64,000 bases of DNA from Rhyzopertha dominica (taxonomy: Eukaryota; Arthropoda; Insecta; Coleoptera; Bostrichidae): assembly GCA_025024175.1 (NCBI GenBank), contig QCXZ01000064.1, positions 14,198,001-14,262,000 on the forward strand, written 5' to 3'. Below are positions 1 through 14,100 of this stretch, one piece after another. The notes under the pieces are model-generated. The model worked only from the letters and a program-made list of their open reading frames with translations, was not told the origin of the DNA and made no database searches. How positions within the stretch are numbered: position 1 is the stretch's first letter; every line of letters begins with the position of its first letter. The position numbers were made by a program, and so were the translations under genes.

Positions 1-3000
1 TCGCTGACGTATAAATGTTCACCGCTGACGACTACTTCAAAAAAATTGTTTATAATAAAATGGTCGGTAGTATACTAATACTTACACGATGTAAATATAA
101 CAGCATGCGTGTTACACAAATAAAAGCATTTGAATCTAAATACTGAAGGGTTTTAAGCAACTTCAACGGGATTTCCATTTAGAAGCACTGTCATACATTT
201 ATTTCTGGTTTTGTTGAGCTATGTGTAGTGGCATATTAACGATGAAAAGTACTGTATTTGACTTATAGCAGCAATGTTTTTCTAAGAAAGTGATGGTAAA
301 ATAAAGTATGTATTGCGCAGAATAATCAAACAAAATATACTTTGCAGCCTTAGCACAAGAGTGAAAATGTTATGCTCAAAAGGTAAATAAGTACATAATA
401 TGAAACAGGATGTAAAATTTAATTATGCACTGTCTGAACAATTCTAAATTATTATTGTTTAAAACTATACCAACGTTTCCTGAAGATAACTGATTCCGAT
501 GTTAGACAGAAAAGGAAGTGATTCGTTTGTATTCTATCTACTAAATAGGCATCTTAAAGTTCCACTCGCAAGTTCTCGCTAAAGCAAAGGAAGTAAAATG
601 AAGTTCTCGTTGTGCGACCTATTTCCGAACTAGAACTAAACTTTCGGTCATTTATGTTTTATGAGATAGTTTGACTCACCTTTTAGGATTTACAGCTGAC
701 GTGCTTACAATTTTGAGCATGGCATTGTAAACATAATGTAATACGGATATTGTATGGAAGAGAAGCAGAAGCTGTCTGTATCAATGCTGTCAAATTGATT
801 ATCAATCTTTGTTCAAAATATAAAACAGCAAATGCAATGCTTGTGTGCTAAATATCCCAACAAGTAATATTAGTTCTTTAGTACCCATAAATGCGGGAAT
901 TATACAGAACCTACTCCAGTACGCAATACCCAAGGAGCTTCAATGGATTAGGAGAATTTCCTGGTCGATATCAGGAAATCTGAGCATCGTTAGTTATTCC
1001 TGACATCCAGCGCTTGTTGCGGCTGAAATGGGAAGTAATTTGTCAGTTGTATTAAATTGTGGTGATAAACTTTACGCCAGTCTTCCACGCCCTAGCAAGA
1101 GTTATAGGTCTACGCTCCAGCTCCCTACAGTGCATCAGTATTTTTACAGTGCAGGTCGTGTCGAATACAAATCTGTTTCGCACATATTCCCTAGTGCAAA
1201 AAATTAAGAGATTCTCTCTCTCTTCTGGTTCTGCTATCCTGTACTTCATGTCAGATTTCACCTTCATTTTTTGGTTGTACCATATGCGATATAGGTAAAA
1301 CCCCGACGATGTCATTGGTTTTGTTAAGGCATCAAAATCGTCTGCTCCGTCTTGTTTTCAAAAGGATCTTCAACCCTTTTGTAATAAATGAACATTACAA
1401 TAACATATTGTCCGAAGTCTTACCTACCCAAATAGCAACGCGCATAAAATGATTTAATGCAGATCTATACAAGTAATATGCACATGAAACGTGAACCTTT
1501 AGGCAAATTGTTTTGTTGACGAAAGTATTTCATGTAGCTATTGTGTCAAACACTAGTAGATTATTTAGGTTTAAATGAGACGTATAAAGAAACGAGACTG
1601 AATATTGTATCTATCACTATTGCTAACAAGAGATGCAATTAAAGGGTTCTCGCTACACTAAAACATATATTTTTATTCACTTTTTTAGACTTCATCGCAC
1701 GCCACTATGATAAACATTACCATTCGTGGGCATCTATTCGAACGCACCAATTAAAAGTGACTACCATGGTCAATTTAAACTATAAGTGGATAGAGAAAAA
1801 CTCAGAAGTCTAAAATTACAATTAATGCAGAAAAAAGTAAATAATTATTTGATATAGGTACATATTTGTTAAAATATATTCCACCAGAAAAAGTTCTTCA
1901 TGCAAATGAGCATATATAAGCAACACAAATGTTTCTTCGTCAGTTGTTATTCTAAGTGAGCGGAGCTATCTAGCGGTAGCTTCGAAAAGCTCTTCGAAAG
2001 GTCACACTGCTTGCAACTATTTCAGCGCACCAAGTCTGAAACTTTACAGGTTTCAGTCGACTGCGCCATCTCTCGTAGTAAGTAGTAAATCAATAACTTG
2101 CTGTGCTCGACTTGATCTGAGATATTGGGAGGAACCTAAATAAATTACATCAGTTGAAAATAAATGTGCACTGCGTTATCTAATTTGTAAAAAAAACATG
2201 TATACCAAATAAATATAAAATAATATGGAGATAAAATGTATTAAAGTACCTAGTATTAGTAGCGTAATGTGCTAAATGCATTTTGGGACTAAATATTTAT
2301 AGACTACATAAATCGCATAACTTTGGATTTCTATGTAAAATAACTACCTAGCAATGATGTCGAAACGACCAACAACAAACACAAATAAATTGCTCTGCAC
2401 GTTCCTCAATTTATCTGTCTTGGTCGGTCAGAAATTATGGGCTTGAGTCAAGATCATAATGATTTATTTGTGAGGACATAAAATTTACTGGCGTGAAAGA
2501 TAGGGACAAATAAACTGGATTGGCTGTATTATTGATGAGATTTCACTTTCTCCATAGAATATCCTCTTCCGTCGTTGTAGGTACCAACTGTACAGTTTTA
2601 GTGTAAGAATTATTATTGTAGTCAGGTATAGTAAATGGATAAAAATATTATATTCGCCTATAGCGAACTAATTTGGAGCTAAGGTCTGTTTTGTTATTTT
2701 TCGTATCTCAATAAGACTGGTAATAGTAATAATCGTAAGAAATATTGAATGTAAAAATGTCCAACTTTTTTTATGCGTTGAAAATATCTTTTTAAATTTA
2801 GAACTAAGTGTGCAACTGTTGCGGATATTAACATCATATGTTGTATTCGACTTTTAAAACGAGCGAGTTTATAACACATTTACAAAATAAGTTCTTAGTT
2901 GACTTTTATATCACCCCAAGAATATACGGAGTTCCAGTGTGATGAAAGCAAAATCTTAAGCTTTTATATAAATTTGAAGCTATATTGATTGTGTCCGTCC

Positions 3001-5729
3001 AGCTATATTTCAAGGAAACTAATCTTCTACAGGGTCCGAACGTAATTAGTTTGGTATCTGGTTGGAATCAGCTGGTTTTTGACAGCTATGAGGGGATACA
3101 TTTGTTTTTCTAGTTTGTATACGCTACTACACATTGCTATCCATTGTTAACTGTATGCAGTAGCGGACTAACATCGGGCCCCTTGTACAAAAACATTTTG
3201 CACAATCCAACATTACCTAGTATACCAACGTTGTGTAAAAGATCTTCCTTCCATTCTTTTTACTGATCTCTTGTTGGTATGCAAAAACTTAATAAAGAAC
3301 ATAATTATGCTAATTTCAGCACCTATTATTATTTTAATTAGACAACATCAAAATCTCAAATAAAAAAGTGTGAATAAATTTTATATAGAATGTAGTAGAT
3401 ACCCAAAAAATAATTTGTCAAGACAGTATACAACTTTTTATAATTTGTCTGGACAATACGTCCGCCCTTTATTTATCACAGAGAATATAAAGTGAAAACT
3501 TTCTAGACCAATTTAGCTACCGCACTGTGTATTATATTTCCTTTCGATATATAGAGCCTATTTGCTTAATAAATAATAAAATAAGAGCAAATTAAATACT
3601 AATGAAAGGTCTGACCTTAAAAGCGTCTACTAATGAGACTACCTTTTCTTATTCAGAATTCCCTCATCCGCTTCATAGCGAAGGGCGAAGGCTAATGAAT
3701 TGACCGAAGCGCGTTTAATTTGGTTTCAGATGCTTTCATTATTTAAAAATATAACCTAGGGATGAATAAGTGGCTAATGAAAATCAAACTGTAATAACTG
3801 TCATTCAATTTCAGAATGAGAAGAACCAGGTTGTGGAGCAATAATTCTCAATATCGCCAAAAGCATGTTATAAAACTCTATGAAATATCTTCGATACTGA
3901 ATTCGCGGGCCTTAGCAAAATAATTTGTAGCGTTAATAAGACAATACAAATTATGTGAAATGTAGGTATTGTTTCAAGATCAGGTTCTTCTGTGGCATGA
4001 AAACGTACTATATATTTTTAGCTTTAATCGGACATTCATAGCTTAAATTTTTAAATCGACTATTGTCAGCATTTGGAACATAAATTTGAGGACATCGATA
4101 ATATTTCATTAAGGTTAGAGACATTAGCCGATACCATTAGTGGAATATTTCAGTTTTTTTATTATGTGTTACTTATTAACAATCAGTTTACTCACACTTT
4201 ACAGCAGAACCCTTCTTGTGGTTCTCTGGCTAAAATAATAACCGGGGCATAAACAAAAATTTATATACTAACTTCATAAATACAAAGACACGATAGACAG
4301 AATACCTTTTCCATCCCGACGTTTAAAGACGATTTTTTGCACATTAGAAGTAGGAATTAGATATTTGTATAAAACTGTGTAAGTGATGCTTTGCCATGTA
4401 CCCTCCATACTGCAACTTTCTCACACAAATGGGAGCTGCCTCCAGTTGCTTTCCCTTAGTAGTAAAATATTAATCGTGTCTTTAATACTGTTGTGCAAAA
4501 TGTGTACGGGGTAGGGCGATGTTTCATATAATCAACATACTCCAATGTTATGTAAATTCAAAATTACTTTAACAAAATATACTGTATCATATGCACTATT
4601 ATAGAAGAGAAGGGTAACTAATTGGTTGACGAAGAAAGTTTCGATGTAAAAGTATTTTATTTAGGCTCTGTTATATAGTTAAGAAGGTATTTTTGTCGTA
4701 AGGTTTTACGAGAGTGAGCCTTTGAGTTTATTTTATTAGCGAATATTTTTATTTAGTTGTTAATTTATTAAGTTAGGGCTGCTAACGAGGCCCAGGGCGG
4801 ACCGCTCTCTCCGCCCCCTTGTTATGCCGTTAATGGTTGGACGTACGATTTTCTTTGTTGGCGTATAGAATATTCCAAATATAATCGCTTGCTTACGTAA
4901 TTAACGTGCATTTAAACTAAAGTAAGACAAAGCAGAGTTTTAAAATTACGTGGTGACTAAAAGTTTGATTATATTAAGGCATCTGCAAATAAAGGATGTA
5001 GTTATTCTTTTAACATTACAATAAAATACAATAATAATTCCTTGGTTTGCCTTGCTAGGAGTTTTCAAACTGTTATGTAGGTAATATTACCCTAAACTGC
5101 AACTTCTCGGTTATCGAAATGAGATTAAATTACACTACGACTAAGTCTAGATCACTGCATTGATTAAATTTTGTTATTATTTTAATTAATAAAAAAAACA
5201 AAATTATTAGTAATAAAAGACGTAATATATAAACATTTTTATATGCGGATTGTATAAAGTTTGCGAGTATTATGTATTAATTAAAAAAAAACATTATTAA
5301 GGTCACTAAGTCAGGACGAAGTCTCCAGACTCTCCAACTGGTGCCGTCATCAATCAATGGGCCTTTTATGAACACTAAATTGTATTTCTGTGTAGAGGCT
5401 CCACATAAAAGTGCAATTCCGAGGCTGTTCCGACATCTCGCAGTAATGGATTACAGTAAAATGTGAATAATTGGCACATGAAGAGAATTACATAATGCAC
5501 GTAAGAAATCCAGCAGAATGCGTTCTTGTGACAGAGGGGATAGAATTACTTTACTCATACTAAACAAAATTACTAAGAATAGCTCAATTTATATCTATTT
5601 GGTTGAGTCGCGAGACAGAGCTGCTTCTGCCACTTCTATGGATATAAAAGCACTTTTTTTCCCAAATAGTAGTTTACCATTAAGCTACAGAAACGCCTTC
5701 TTCCTTTTATCCAACGCTCGAAAACTTGT
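1..5729. other. AT-rich non-coding DNA, probably intronic
   Basis: I see no gene, RNA gene or recognisable transposon here. The longest open frames are under 90 codons, have no family signature and sit in very AT-rich sequence, so I treat them as chance. If the minus-strand exon at 18822-18884 is real, this block would be deep inside its downstream intron. That placement is inference. Confidence 0.5.
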
Positions 5730-5759
5730 CCTTACCTGAAAAGAAAAAAAGAAAATTAG
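5730..5759 (-). promoter_or_regulatory. candidate recursive splice site (ratchet point)
   Basis: On the minus strand, 17 consecutive pyrimidines (5755 down to 5739) lead into CAG at 5738-5736, and this 3' splice site is followed at once by GTAAGG (5735-5730), a strong 5' splice site. CTAAT, the insect branch-point consensus, lies at 5759-5755, about 20 nt upstream of the AG. A 3' splice site fused to a 5' splice site with no exon between is the hallmark of ratchet points in long Drosophila introns. It lies on the same strand as, and about 13.1 kb downstream of, the splice donor at 18821. Alternatives are a normal acceptor opening a small exon, or chance. The sequence pattern is seen directly; its use in splicing is inferred. 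Confidence 0.5.
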
Positions 5760-8700
5760 GTAAGGAACTGATATGTATCATACAATATATACTCGCTATT
5801 AACGCATGCCTAAGAAACATTAAGATAAAAATTCACCTTTATTTATGATTTATCAGATACGGGTTTGCGTGTTGGTTATTTAAACACCTTTCGGGGATAT
5901 AAATAGGTGATTATACACAACAGATTCTATTCATTAAGGGAGGAATTGTTATGAAATTTATATCGGCTTCTCATGTGCATGCTTAATTTGAATAGCATGG
6001 TAATTAAAGGCTGTTATCGCAAAGATTCCGCTAAATTCCGGGATTTACTTAAATACAGAACATAAAAGAGAATTATAGAAACCCGTAGACTACCTACTAT
6101 GTTGCATAATCCATGAGACTGCTTTTGCAAAAAAAACGAATTATTACTAGAGATAGACGTACATACACCGCATTGATATTTAGTCTTTACATTATTCAGT
6201 ATATAATCAACTTCTATCTTTTGACCTATGGTGTTCAGTCACGAATTTACCGAGTCATGTATAAATCTGTCAATTAACGATCAAATTTGTTTTTGGAATC
6301 CACAAAATAATATATATTTCCACCATCTAGTTAAGTATGGTTTCACATAGTTTAAACAATGCTGAATTTACGTTTTAATTAAAACAATAAATTCTGCAGT
6401 TAGTGTAACAAATATAAACACAAAACAATACCAAGTTAGGTGACCGATACATCTCATCTTTACAGACAGGGCGACTTAGGTTCACCAGGCAACTGCCGAA
6501 ATTTTTCACAAGAGCTTCGAAAAAATAAATGTGTATCATACAAACAATATGCTCTAAAAATCATAAGCAATAAGTAACAATAATTTTAGCTTATTATTTG
6601 ATTTTGTTATTACTTACTATTAATTATATGTGCGACTACAGTCATTGGAAAAACATATATTATTTTAGATAGCTTACTAATGGCGCTATAGTCTGAATTA
6701 TAGTAACTACAATTTAAACGTAAGGTAATAATAGTTCTGGACAGTTTTCAATATCTAATAGTAAACTTTCAGTTACTTGTGAGTTTGTATAAAATAGCCG
6801 CATATCAGCTTGCTTATTAAACGTCATAGTAGATTATGCAGAAGAATATACTGAAACTAGGTACTTAAAAATATTTAACGATATTTAACGAAATAGCTGA
6901 TGGAATTATTAGGTGCTATTGATAAATCATCGTTAATTTTCTAAGACAATGTGGCCTGATAGATAGATATAGAGCAGTGCTATCAATAGTGATCACCTTG
7001 TACGGCTTGGCGGTTACAACAAATTTAAACAGTTGTAAAATAAACTGGTTTTCATAAAAAATGACCAAATTATACGATTAACGGTTTTATGTCAAGTGGT
7101 TAACAACCTTCAACCTAACCGACACACTTATAAAAATCTGATGCTTAAAACTGCCACAATGATGTTTAATGTTTTTTAGACACAGCTACACTGTACTATA
7201 AATTTAAAATTACATAGTCGTCGTGGAAATACTTTTAAATTACGAGACTAAGATATATATTCAGACAGTAATAATTCCAATAATAATTCCATAAGCAAAC
7301 ATTAAATATGGCGTTTTAAGTGTACTGAAAATAATTTATTTTCTTTCTGTAAGTATTTTGCATACACTAATTTTTCTTTTGGACACTTTTGCCGATAACC
7401 ATTTCGATGGGCCAAATATGCTCCTCACTGTGCTAAAATTGTCGTTTTGTAGCTATCAATATGAATCATTAGTAATACCCAAAACCAAGACCTTATCAGT
7501 TTAAGTCGATCTTGGAGGAAACGTTTCGAAAGCAGACTGCAATTTGTAGCCAAACCTAGTTGTTCTCGTTTAATAAGATGAATGCAGTTTTGTTTAGAAC
7601 ACGATAAACAATGCTACAAGCAAGACATCTGCATGAAAATACAAACAAATGCTATAGCTACTTAATGAACAAAATACGGCCTATAAAATATCATAAAAAA
7701 AATGTCATGAAAGTCATCGATTGTTTGAGATGATAGATGATATTATTTATTACAATAACAGCATATGCGAAAATTTGCATAACTAATTAAATAAAGTGTT
7801 TATTAAATTATAATCCACCAAATATATCGGTAAATGGATGCTGTTAATGTATCAATTACAGAGTATGATAAGTAAGTTAAATGCCTATGTTGGAATGAGA
7901 TTCAGAGATAATTACCGGAAGTTAAGAGGTCAGTGCATACGGTTGGTTTTACAAGTAGGTATGCAAAAAGTAATTGATTATGAATCTTGCCGATCGCAAT
8001 AGCATTTATAAAAGGAGGAGAATATGAGCCCAGTTAAAAATACAGAAAGTGTATCCACACCCCATGAAATTAAATATCAAATTCAGTTTACAATTAATAA
8101 TCTGATTTTATGTAGAATGACGTTTAACATAAGGGTAAATATATATAGTGTGTAATGAAAAACTCCGGCAGTAGCTATTATTATTTTTCTTAATACCTAT
8201 GCTGTTTAGGATTATATTGTTTTGCAAATTAAAATAACCTTATAGACCGGGACGAAAGAGTTCATATTGACCAGTATATTCTTATTATTAACATATTATA
8301 CCTGTTAATAAATCGTCTGTATTTTAGAAACTAAACATGCCAGATATATATTTTTAAACAAATGCACCTATCTATACGTATTATCTACGTAATTTTTCTG
8401 TTAGGATTCACATTTGACAACGGTACCGCCAACTTTAGCCTCACTCACAGAATGATACTTTTCTCTGTAGTGAACAAAAATGGTATCAAAAATAATAATA
8501 GTATCAAAAACCATATGGAAAATGTATAGGTGGCTATCGTTGTCGGTACTTATCAAGTATCAGTAATCTAAGGTCTATCAAAAAGTTGTTTACTTCGGCC
8601 AAAACCTAAAAAATATGCAGATCTAAGATACAGTTATTTGAATTCCGTTATAATTGCTTTCAAGTTTACATTTTTTGTCCATTAACATTGCAACACCAAA

Positions 8701-10886
8701 AAGAACATAAAAAATTGCCGAACCCAAGGATTAGATCGATCACAATTACTGTACAACAAAAAAGAGATGCTGACTTCAGGTTCTTAGAACTACATAATTA
8801 GTTAAGGAGCAATTATAACGGGGAAAAAACAAATGTGGTATTTTGTAAACAGTGGCCGAAACTTTTACAAAAAAATGGTATGTTCCTTACGTTTAACTAG
8901 ACGTCATTAAACACCACATTATTTAGTACGCCCAGATATGCTAGCAGATATATCGTTTTGGAAGTTTGGAAGTTCTCCACCCCTGATGATGGTGTTATCA
9001 TGGCAATTTTAAATAGACTGTCTAAACATTTGTAATAATTTGTAATGTAATGTAATGACCATATTTTATGTATATGTGTATTGCATGTGTTTGGCATACT
9101 CTCTTCATCCCCAACTGACGGCTAATTATACTAATTATCCAAATGTTATAAATAAAAAAAACACCACACACTGGTATAAACTATAATGCCATCCGGAATC
9201 CGGACTATTAGGCTTATAACTTAACTTACTTAACTTAACAATATAGTAAATTAATTTAAAAAAAACCTGAAAGTAAAAGCAGACTCCTAATTTAATTATT
9301 TTTAGTAGTCTATACCTGTTTAACAAAAAATATTTTACATATTTTAACATACCTACATAGCATCACTAAAAAGTATATCTTTTGGGTTTGGGACACCTCC
9401 ATTTCTATGAAGACATCATGCTTACTGAGATACTTGTCTTTGTGGTACTACACAAACTTTTTAAGTCGAAAGGGTAATACGGAAATGAGTTGACAACTAG
9501 CAATTACACGTTATGTATCGGAAACAACATCGCTAAGAAAGAAAACGTTAAGCTTAACTGGTTTAACAAAAACTTGCCGTTGTGCTTGGAAACATCCTTT
9601 AAAGATAATTATACACAATTACATTTTTTATAACAAATATCTCCTTTATCAAAAATAAACAGGAGACCATTAAATTGGCTTACAGCGAATCCGTCTGGAA
9701 GAGCAAGGTTTATTCGCCCCCCATTGTTCGAACTTCTTGCCACTTGCCGAGTGTTCTGTACTTGGGAGAAATGTCTGACAACTTACACATAGTTTCTATG
9801 AGTTTAATCCCTTTGAAGGCGAAATGCCACGAGAACCACTATAAAAGCGTACATAGCGGACTTAGAAAGATGATCGTATCGGCATTATTTACGTGTGTCG
9901 GATACCAAGGTATATCATTATATACGTAGATCTGTAAGTCTATTGTAATTGGTATGAAAAATTGGAATCATATGCATATGAATATAGACAAAAATGCTAC
10001 AAAGGCTATCGTATGATAAAGGGATAAGAAGTGTCCCCGCTGGAATTTGGCTTCGATTAACGTAATATATTGTTTCTATATTGTAACACACCCAATTTCA
10101 GTCCCCAATTCTACCCCGTTTCCCAGTTTTGTCTTGCAGTCCTAAACCTTTTTCTCGGAAATCATTAGAAATTAAATTTAAAAAAACTGACATGTAGTTT
10201 AATTAAGTTCATTCTCAAAAAAATACAACCCTTATCATTACCAATTTCAAGGCTATGGGTACAAATTACTTTCGAGGGTAGTTTTTACTTGTGTTTTTTG
10301 AGAGGCCACGTTATTTTTTCTATTAAAATAGTTACGTAGACATGTACTATGCACAGTATATTTTTGTCGCTGTACAATTAGTACTCCGGGGATAAAAAAA
10401 TTATGGTCTACCCAGAATAATAACAGACGGCTGTAGAGGTACTCAGCAACATAGTAGTTAAACTGTATTACTTGAACAGACTTTAAAACTTAAGAAAACT
10501 GCTTATGGATCAAATGTATAACATGGTAAGGATTAAACTCTCCACAATATATTAATATAACTGCATAAAACAGGGCGTTTTTCTTTAAACATTATTCTTA
10601 AAGTTATATCCACTTTATTTGCAGTAATATGGTAGAGCGCTTTCGGTTACCTAAAAACAATCGTTAATACCAAAATAATAAAAATAAAAAGGAACCTTTA
10701 CAACCACTCTGAAAAAAAAGATGCAAGCAAACTTGACTTTAAACAAAATAAAACAACCTACATGCCAGCAACACAAACGTAATATTATTAATGATCAAAT
10801 AAACAATTTAGTACCGGACAATTGAAACTACTAAAATCATTTAAAAAGGTAAACTAATAATACTGCACTAATAATTCCGTAAATCT
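5760..10886. other. AT-rich non-coding DNA
   Basis: I support no gene in this block. An open frame of 84 codons at 9675-9929 (+) matches nothing I recognise and has no flanking splice signals I trust. A perfect 14-bp palindrome, TCATATGCATATGA, lies at 9969-9982. Around 8680 the words ACATTGCAACACCAAAAAG resemble dispersed insect repeats, but I cannot assign a family. Confidence 0.45.
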
Positions 10887-11123
10887 CTAAAAAGTAAACA
10901 AATTTTGATGATTTATTGCAAAATGGAATGAATTGTCTAGCATGTCAGTGTGTTTATTTAAAAATAAGTTGTTACCCAACAAAAAATTTTGTAACAAGAT
11001 CTGTATTTGTACTTTTTTAAATCGTTTTAAATGTTCCTGACCTCTGATTAAAAGAGATTTTTCCGTTTGTCCAAGATAAACTGAAAAGCTACATATGCCT
11101 GATTGTTTTAAAACTGTGGACAA
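10887..11123 (-). pseudogene. GIY-YIG endonuclease remnant, Penelope-like element
   Basis: The 78-codon minus-strand frame contains YLGQTEKSLLIRGQEHLKRF near residues 16-35. This fits the GIY-YIG nuclease pattern Y-x-G-Q-T-x-x-S-x-x-x-R-x-x-E-H, including the Arg and the Glu-His pair. In Penelope-like retroelements this domain is the C-terminal endonuclease that nicks the target for reverse transcription. The usual CxxC-containing stretch just before YIGQT appears to be missing. The sequence after the motif loses similarity, and I find no reverse transcriptase upstream (11124-11400, minus), so this is a short dead fragment. A stand-alone GIY-YIG gene is less likely, since the fragment is short and isolated. 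The motif is seen directly; the element class is from family knowledge. Confidence 0.55.
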
Positions 11124-14100
11124 AATTGGATATAAATATAAATTAATTATAACACGTCCACTTGGAGAAATGACAACGTGAAAAAAGACTAATTTAGGAT
11201 GTTCCGTTTTATGTGAGTGTTACCAAGACATATAAAAGTACATATTCTTTTTAATGGAATAACCTGAATAATTTTGTACTTTTGATTTCCTTACCAAAAA
11301 GGTTGGCGATTTTTTTTAACTACACAAGCGTTCCATTCTACACCTTTTCGGTCAACTTTGACTTGACCTCACCTAACTACTGCGTACAACATTTTAGATT
11401 CGCTAATTCGTTTCCTATAGCAAGAGAGTTTAAACTTCACGGTTTTCGATCATAAATAACTATTTGTTTATTGGAATGGTATATATATTTATATGTAATT
11501 AAATGCTTACTGACATACGGATTTGAATTTTTTTTTAGTAAACGAAATGGTGTTTTTTGAATGTCAGGAAAGCTTGTGCAACAATTGTCAATTGCTAGAT
11601 CATGCAATTTTATTTGTTTTATACCAAAATTAACATTGTTTAGATAGCAAGAGTTAGCTAACAGTTTACTGTTTTTTTGTGGTGTTTTTGAAATGTATCT
11701 TACAAGCATTAAACTGGTTAACAGGATCTTGTGTACTCTTACACAAAACGGCCGAAACAACAGACAACCAACAAGCAAAGCTGACGTTATATTCATATAA
11801 TTTCATGAAAATTTAGGTTTTTCCGATTGCCTTTAATGATGCAGAAATGAATATGCGTATCCACATTTTAAAAACATCCAAATTTACAGCGATTCAGCGA
11901 ATCTCAAATGGTAAACGCAGTATTTAGATCTTTTAATGCCCCACTTAAAGGTAAAAATTGCATATTTTTATTCTTTTTACTTTTCAAAAAGCTTCATATA
12001 CGACCGCAATTGTACACATGTACTGTCATCAAAGTAACTTTAATCTTTTACTAAAAATTTATAAATGTAAAAGTTACATGATGTTTGATTTAAAAAATTA
12101 GGTTTGTTAACGTCGGATAAAATCGGACATCTGTATAATGCAAAACATATTATTGCGCAAGGAATTTGATTTGATGCAACTTTTACAACATTATTCCAAA
12201 TTTTTAGTACTAGTTGAACTACAGTCCGTTCAAGCTTAGGTGATACACCTTGTATATACCTTACGGTAGCAGTTTTTTTGAAGACGATCTTTCTATTTTA
12301 AAAGCTCGTTGAGATAATTCAAATTAACTACTTTGTTGCTATGTTACTGAGCAGACACCTTTACGGCCTTTCTAGGAGGTTATGTGTGTAGACAAGGTAA
12401 TTTACTATCACCCTCAGTACCATTTTTGCAGCAACAAAACGTCTACGACGTCTATATTTTTACAACTTTATATTGCCTTTTTTCAGCAAAAACGAATAGG
12501 TTAATGACAGTAAATGACAGTCACAACAAAATATTGACAAACGTCAGATCGACTTGGAGAATGGGGATCATCGGATATAATCACTTACCACTGCTTACAA
12601 TAAATGGAACGTTTTAATTCTAATTTAATGTTATTTAGATATAATATAAATACCTTTCGAAAGGCGAAAGCATCAACTAAATTTCTGCACTTTTATGATA
12701 ATGTTGTACAAACATTAATTATTTCTTGTGATATTTCTAATAATTAACTGACATGTGATAACATCTTGTGAATGCAATACTGAATTTGAAACTGTAAATA
12801 AGTGTTAGTCATTACATCGCACTGTGTGTAACAGCTAATTTACTAATCAAGTATACAGTGCGTAATGATCAATTTACTAATAAAGGAGTAGAAAAAATAT
12901 ATTACATATGTTTATAAGAGGGAAAAGTTAATTCCACAGAAATCCTAATTAATATACGTCCGAAAGCGGGTTGTACCATTTAACTTTAAAGGTGACAGGG
13001 CCTTGTTAATGTTTTTCAGACTGAACCTTATCAAACTACTTAAAATCATTTTTCATATTTTTAAATATAGACGCTAAACTTTTAGGGTTGAAAGACAAAA
13101 AAGAGCGTAGGGAGTGGAATTGCTAACTAACACTGGGTATGCGATATATATCCTTAATTAGGAACAAAATATGTTAATTGGAGCCAGATTCCAATAGGGT
13201 ACTATCAAATCGTAACCTTTAATTTATATTTGCAGTTTTCTTACATACAAAGATAGCGTTGTGCATGCAATACACCCGTATAAAATGATATACCCTATAT
13301 AATCAATAATGCACTGCGATGAGTTCATCAGCATTTTAGGAAATACTTCAGCACTGGCACTAGAGAACTATTAAGTGATGAAGAACATATATGTTTGAAA
13401 ACTTGTCTAGGACCAAACTATATATTTTGCCTCGGGCCAAGAACACTTCAGAGTTAATTTCATTTCTCTGGCCATTTATCTCGATGTGGACTGTAGGTAC
13501 GGCAATTTACTGTTGCAGCTGAACAAATGATATTGCAAGACACTAAATAACAAGGAATTGTTACTTGAAATTAGTTTCCTTGGGGAACTTGGGTTCATTT
13601 CAGTACTGTTATGCTGCTGTTTTATTTCCTATTTTACTGTGATCAAAAAATTATTAGTAACTAATTATTCCTAAAAGTTTTAATCAATTACGTGCACGTT
13701 CTAGTTATTACAGCAACGTTGCTAATTAATTTCGCTGCGCTTTGTGCTACAATGCAGAACAAGTACGTTATTATGAATTATCCTCAAACAACCGGTCTGA
13801 TCCTCGGCACAATAAATGCGCGGGAAGCGTCACAATAACTTTGCATCAACAATGAGTTGTTCGTCTTTATTAAAGGTCCTCTGGATTAATCCCATAATTT
13901 CTCGTATAAAGCGGATGGCCGGGTTACAATGCACGTTTTAGGTGGTACATGCCCAATATGACGGGGTCGTAAAACTTGCTTACCAAACTACTGTGCTTGA
14001 AACAAACATTGTCTATACGGTAGAACAAACGCTTAGTATATAATACTAATTTGCATTTCAAAGATCCTGACTTCTGGGAACGCTAACACTAATTATCTTG

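Noticed and set aside
11437..11796. 119-codon minus-strand open frame next to the GIY-YIG remnant
   Set aside because: Considered as the missing Penelope RT, but it contains none of the RT motifs.
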